Assembly: GCF_002741075.1 (NCBI RefSeq)
Contig: NZ_CP016634.1
Coordinates: forward strand, 4,640,501-4,704,500
Direction: 5' to 3'
DNA: 64,000 nt
Origin: Pseudomonas putida
GTDB lineage: Bacteria > Pseudomonadota > Gammaproteobacteria > Pseudomonadales > Pseudomonadaceae
In this document: positions 63,052 through 64,000 of the stretch, one piece after another
Layout of the letters: each line of letters starts with the position of its first letter
Numbering within the stretch: position 1 is the first letter of the stretch
The notes under the pieces: model-generated
The model's database searches: none
Told to the model about the DNA's origin: nothing
Seen by the model: only the letters and a program-made list of their open reading frames with translations
Translations under genes and position numbers: made by a program

Positions 63052-63073
63052 GCCGCTTGCCGCTTGCAGCGCC

Positions 63074-63808
63074 TTAAAGCACCTGACGCAGGAACGCCTG
63101 GGCGCGCAGGTCCTTGGGCGCCGCGAAGAACTGCTGGGGCGGGGAATCTTCGAGCAACTTGCCGTGATCGAAGAACAGCACGCGATCGGCCACTTCACGG
63201 GCAAAGCCCATCTCGTGGGTCACGCAGACCATGGTCATGCCTTCCTGGGCCAAGGTCTTCATCACATCCAGCACCTCGCCGACCATTTCCGGGTCCAGCG
63301 CCGAAGTGGGTTCATCGAACAGCATGACCTTCGGCTCCATCGCCAAGGCACGGGCGATCGCCACCCGCTGCTGCTGGCCGCCAGAGAGGCGCGAGGGGTA
63401 CTCGTTGGCCTTCTGGGCGATGCCGACCTTCTCCAGCAGCGCACGCGCCTTGGCTTCGCGCTCGGCCTTGCCACGCTTGCGCACCACCTTCTGGGCCAGG
63501 CACAGGTTCTCCAGCACCGTCATGTGCGGGAACAGGTTGAAATGCTGGAACACCATGCCGACTTCACGGCGGTAGGCGTTGATGTCGGTCTTCGGGTCGT
63601 CCAACTGAAGGCCATCGATGGAGACATGGCCATCGTCGAAATGCTCCAGGCCGTTCAGGCAACGCAGGAAGGTGGACTTGCCAGAGCCCGACGGGCCGAG
63701 CACCACCACCACCTCGCCCTTGGCCACGCGCGTGGTGACGTTGTCCACCGCCCGCACCACCTGGCCACGGGTGTCGAAGACTTTTACCAGATCACGGACT
63801 TCAATCAC
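63074..63808 (-). CDS. Amino-acid ABC transporter ATP-binding protein
   Basis: A 244-residue ATPase of the polar amino acid uptake family: Walker [11 protein letters not shown]-loop [12 protein letters not shown], signature LSGGQQQR, Walker [14 protein letters not shown], and H-loop VTHEM. The GTG at 63808 was chosen: it gives the family start [11 protein letters not shown], follows GGAGG, and overlaps the permease stop by 8 bases; an upstream ATG at 63841 lies inside the permease gene. Confidence 0.94.
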   Translation of the reverse strand: MIEVRDLVKVFDTRGQVVRAVDNVTTRVAKGEVVVVLGPSGSGKSTFLRCLNGLEHFDDGHVSIDGLQLDDPKTDINAYRREVGMVFQHFNLFPHMTVLENLCLAQKVVRKRGKAEREAKARALLEKVGIAQKANEYPSRLSGGQQQRVAIARALAMEPKVMLFDEPTSALDPEMVGEVLDVMKTLAQEGMTMVCVTHEMGFAREVADRVLFFDHGKLLEDSPPQQFFAAPKDLRAQAFLRQVL

Positions 63809-64000
63809 TTTGCGCAAGCCTCCGCTCGAGCCGGCTGGCAATGTGCGACAGCGGCAGGTTGATCAGCAGGTACAGGCCTGCCACGCAGAACCAGATCTCG
63901 AAGGTCGAGAACGAAGTGGTGATGGCCTCACGGCCGCTCTTGGTCAGTTCGGTGATGGCGATCACCGAAACCAACGAGGTGTCCTTGACCAGGCTGATGA
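63801..64000 (-). CDS. Amino-acid ABC transporter permease, C-terminal part
   Basis: The visible ~65 residues (…[20 protein letters not shown], then [29 protein letters not shown]) match the C-terminus of HisM/GlnP-type permeases; KDTSL follows the cytoplasmic loop that docks on the ATPase. The rest lies beyond the window. Confidence 0.92.
   Translation of the reverse strand, partial: ISLVKDTSLVSVIAITELTKSGREAITTSFSTFEIWFCVAGLYLLINLPLSHIASRLERRLAQSD

Overview
The window reads as a chromosomal segment of a Pseudomonas species close to P. putida. The basis is high GC, gene order as I remember it for that group (tkt-epd-pgk, metK, ahcY-metF, the chp/pil cluster, gshB, pyrRBC', hslVU, phaC1ZC2D/phaFI, ubiE-ubiJ-ubiB, hisIE, tatABC), a medium-chain-length PHA operon, and many copies of the 35-bp REP element built around CGCGGGTAAACCCGC or GTAGGAGCGG. 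No rRNA, tRNA, CRISPR array, IS element or prophage was recognised. Species assignment is inference.

Layout. 1-6.5 kb: carbon metabolism (pgk, epd, tkt on the minus strand), then an ArsR/methyltransferase fusion regulator (SahR-like) and metK. 6.6-13.9 kb: ligB, two tandem DUF1090 paralogues, a c-type cytochrome lipoprotein, mltA, a MAPEG protein, an EamA transporter and a CPA1 cation/proton antiporter. 13.9-15.8 kb: an AT-richer accessory insert holding a compact minus-strand operon (ABC-type ATPase, two-helix membrane protein, and an upstream frame-disrupted gene), closed by a decayed second copy of the antiporter 3' end. 15.9-19 kb: a hotdog thioesterase, then ahcY behind an S-adenosylhomocysteine (SAH) riboswitch, and metF. 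19-29.6 kb: a putative glycosyltransferase, a solute-binding protein, rhlE, yceI with cytochrome b561, a flavin amine oxidase, bioA, rsmE and a hemolysin III protein. 29.7-38.9 kb: the Chp chemosensory system (chpC, chpA, pilJ, pilI, pilH, pilG). 39.1-47.9 kb: gshB, a tonB paralogue, yqgE-ruvX-pyrR-pyrB-pyrC', hslVU and a DUF971 gene. 48.2-55 kb: PHA synthesis, depolymerisation and granule genes. 55.2-63 kb: ubiquinone, histidine and Tat genes, a second RsmE-family gene and a chemoreceptor. The window ends in an amino-acid ABC transporter.

How it works together. metK, ahcY and metF form most of the activated methyl cycle. Two SAH-linked controls can be seen: a perfect palindrome before the SahR-like regulator and metK, and a riboswitch before ahcY. 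pyrC' is a dihydroorotase-like partner of aspartate transcarbamoylase that has lost its metal ligands. Alternative sigma factor promoters can be read directly: sigma-32 before hslVU, sigma-28 before the chemoreceptor, and a plausible sigma-54 site before phaC1. The best candidate for something undescribed is the compact operon in the AT-rich insert at 14.0-15.3 kb, though part of it may be decaying.
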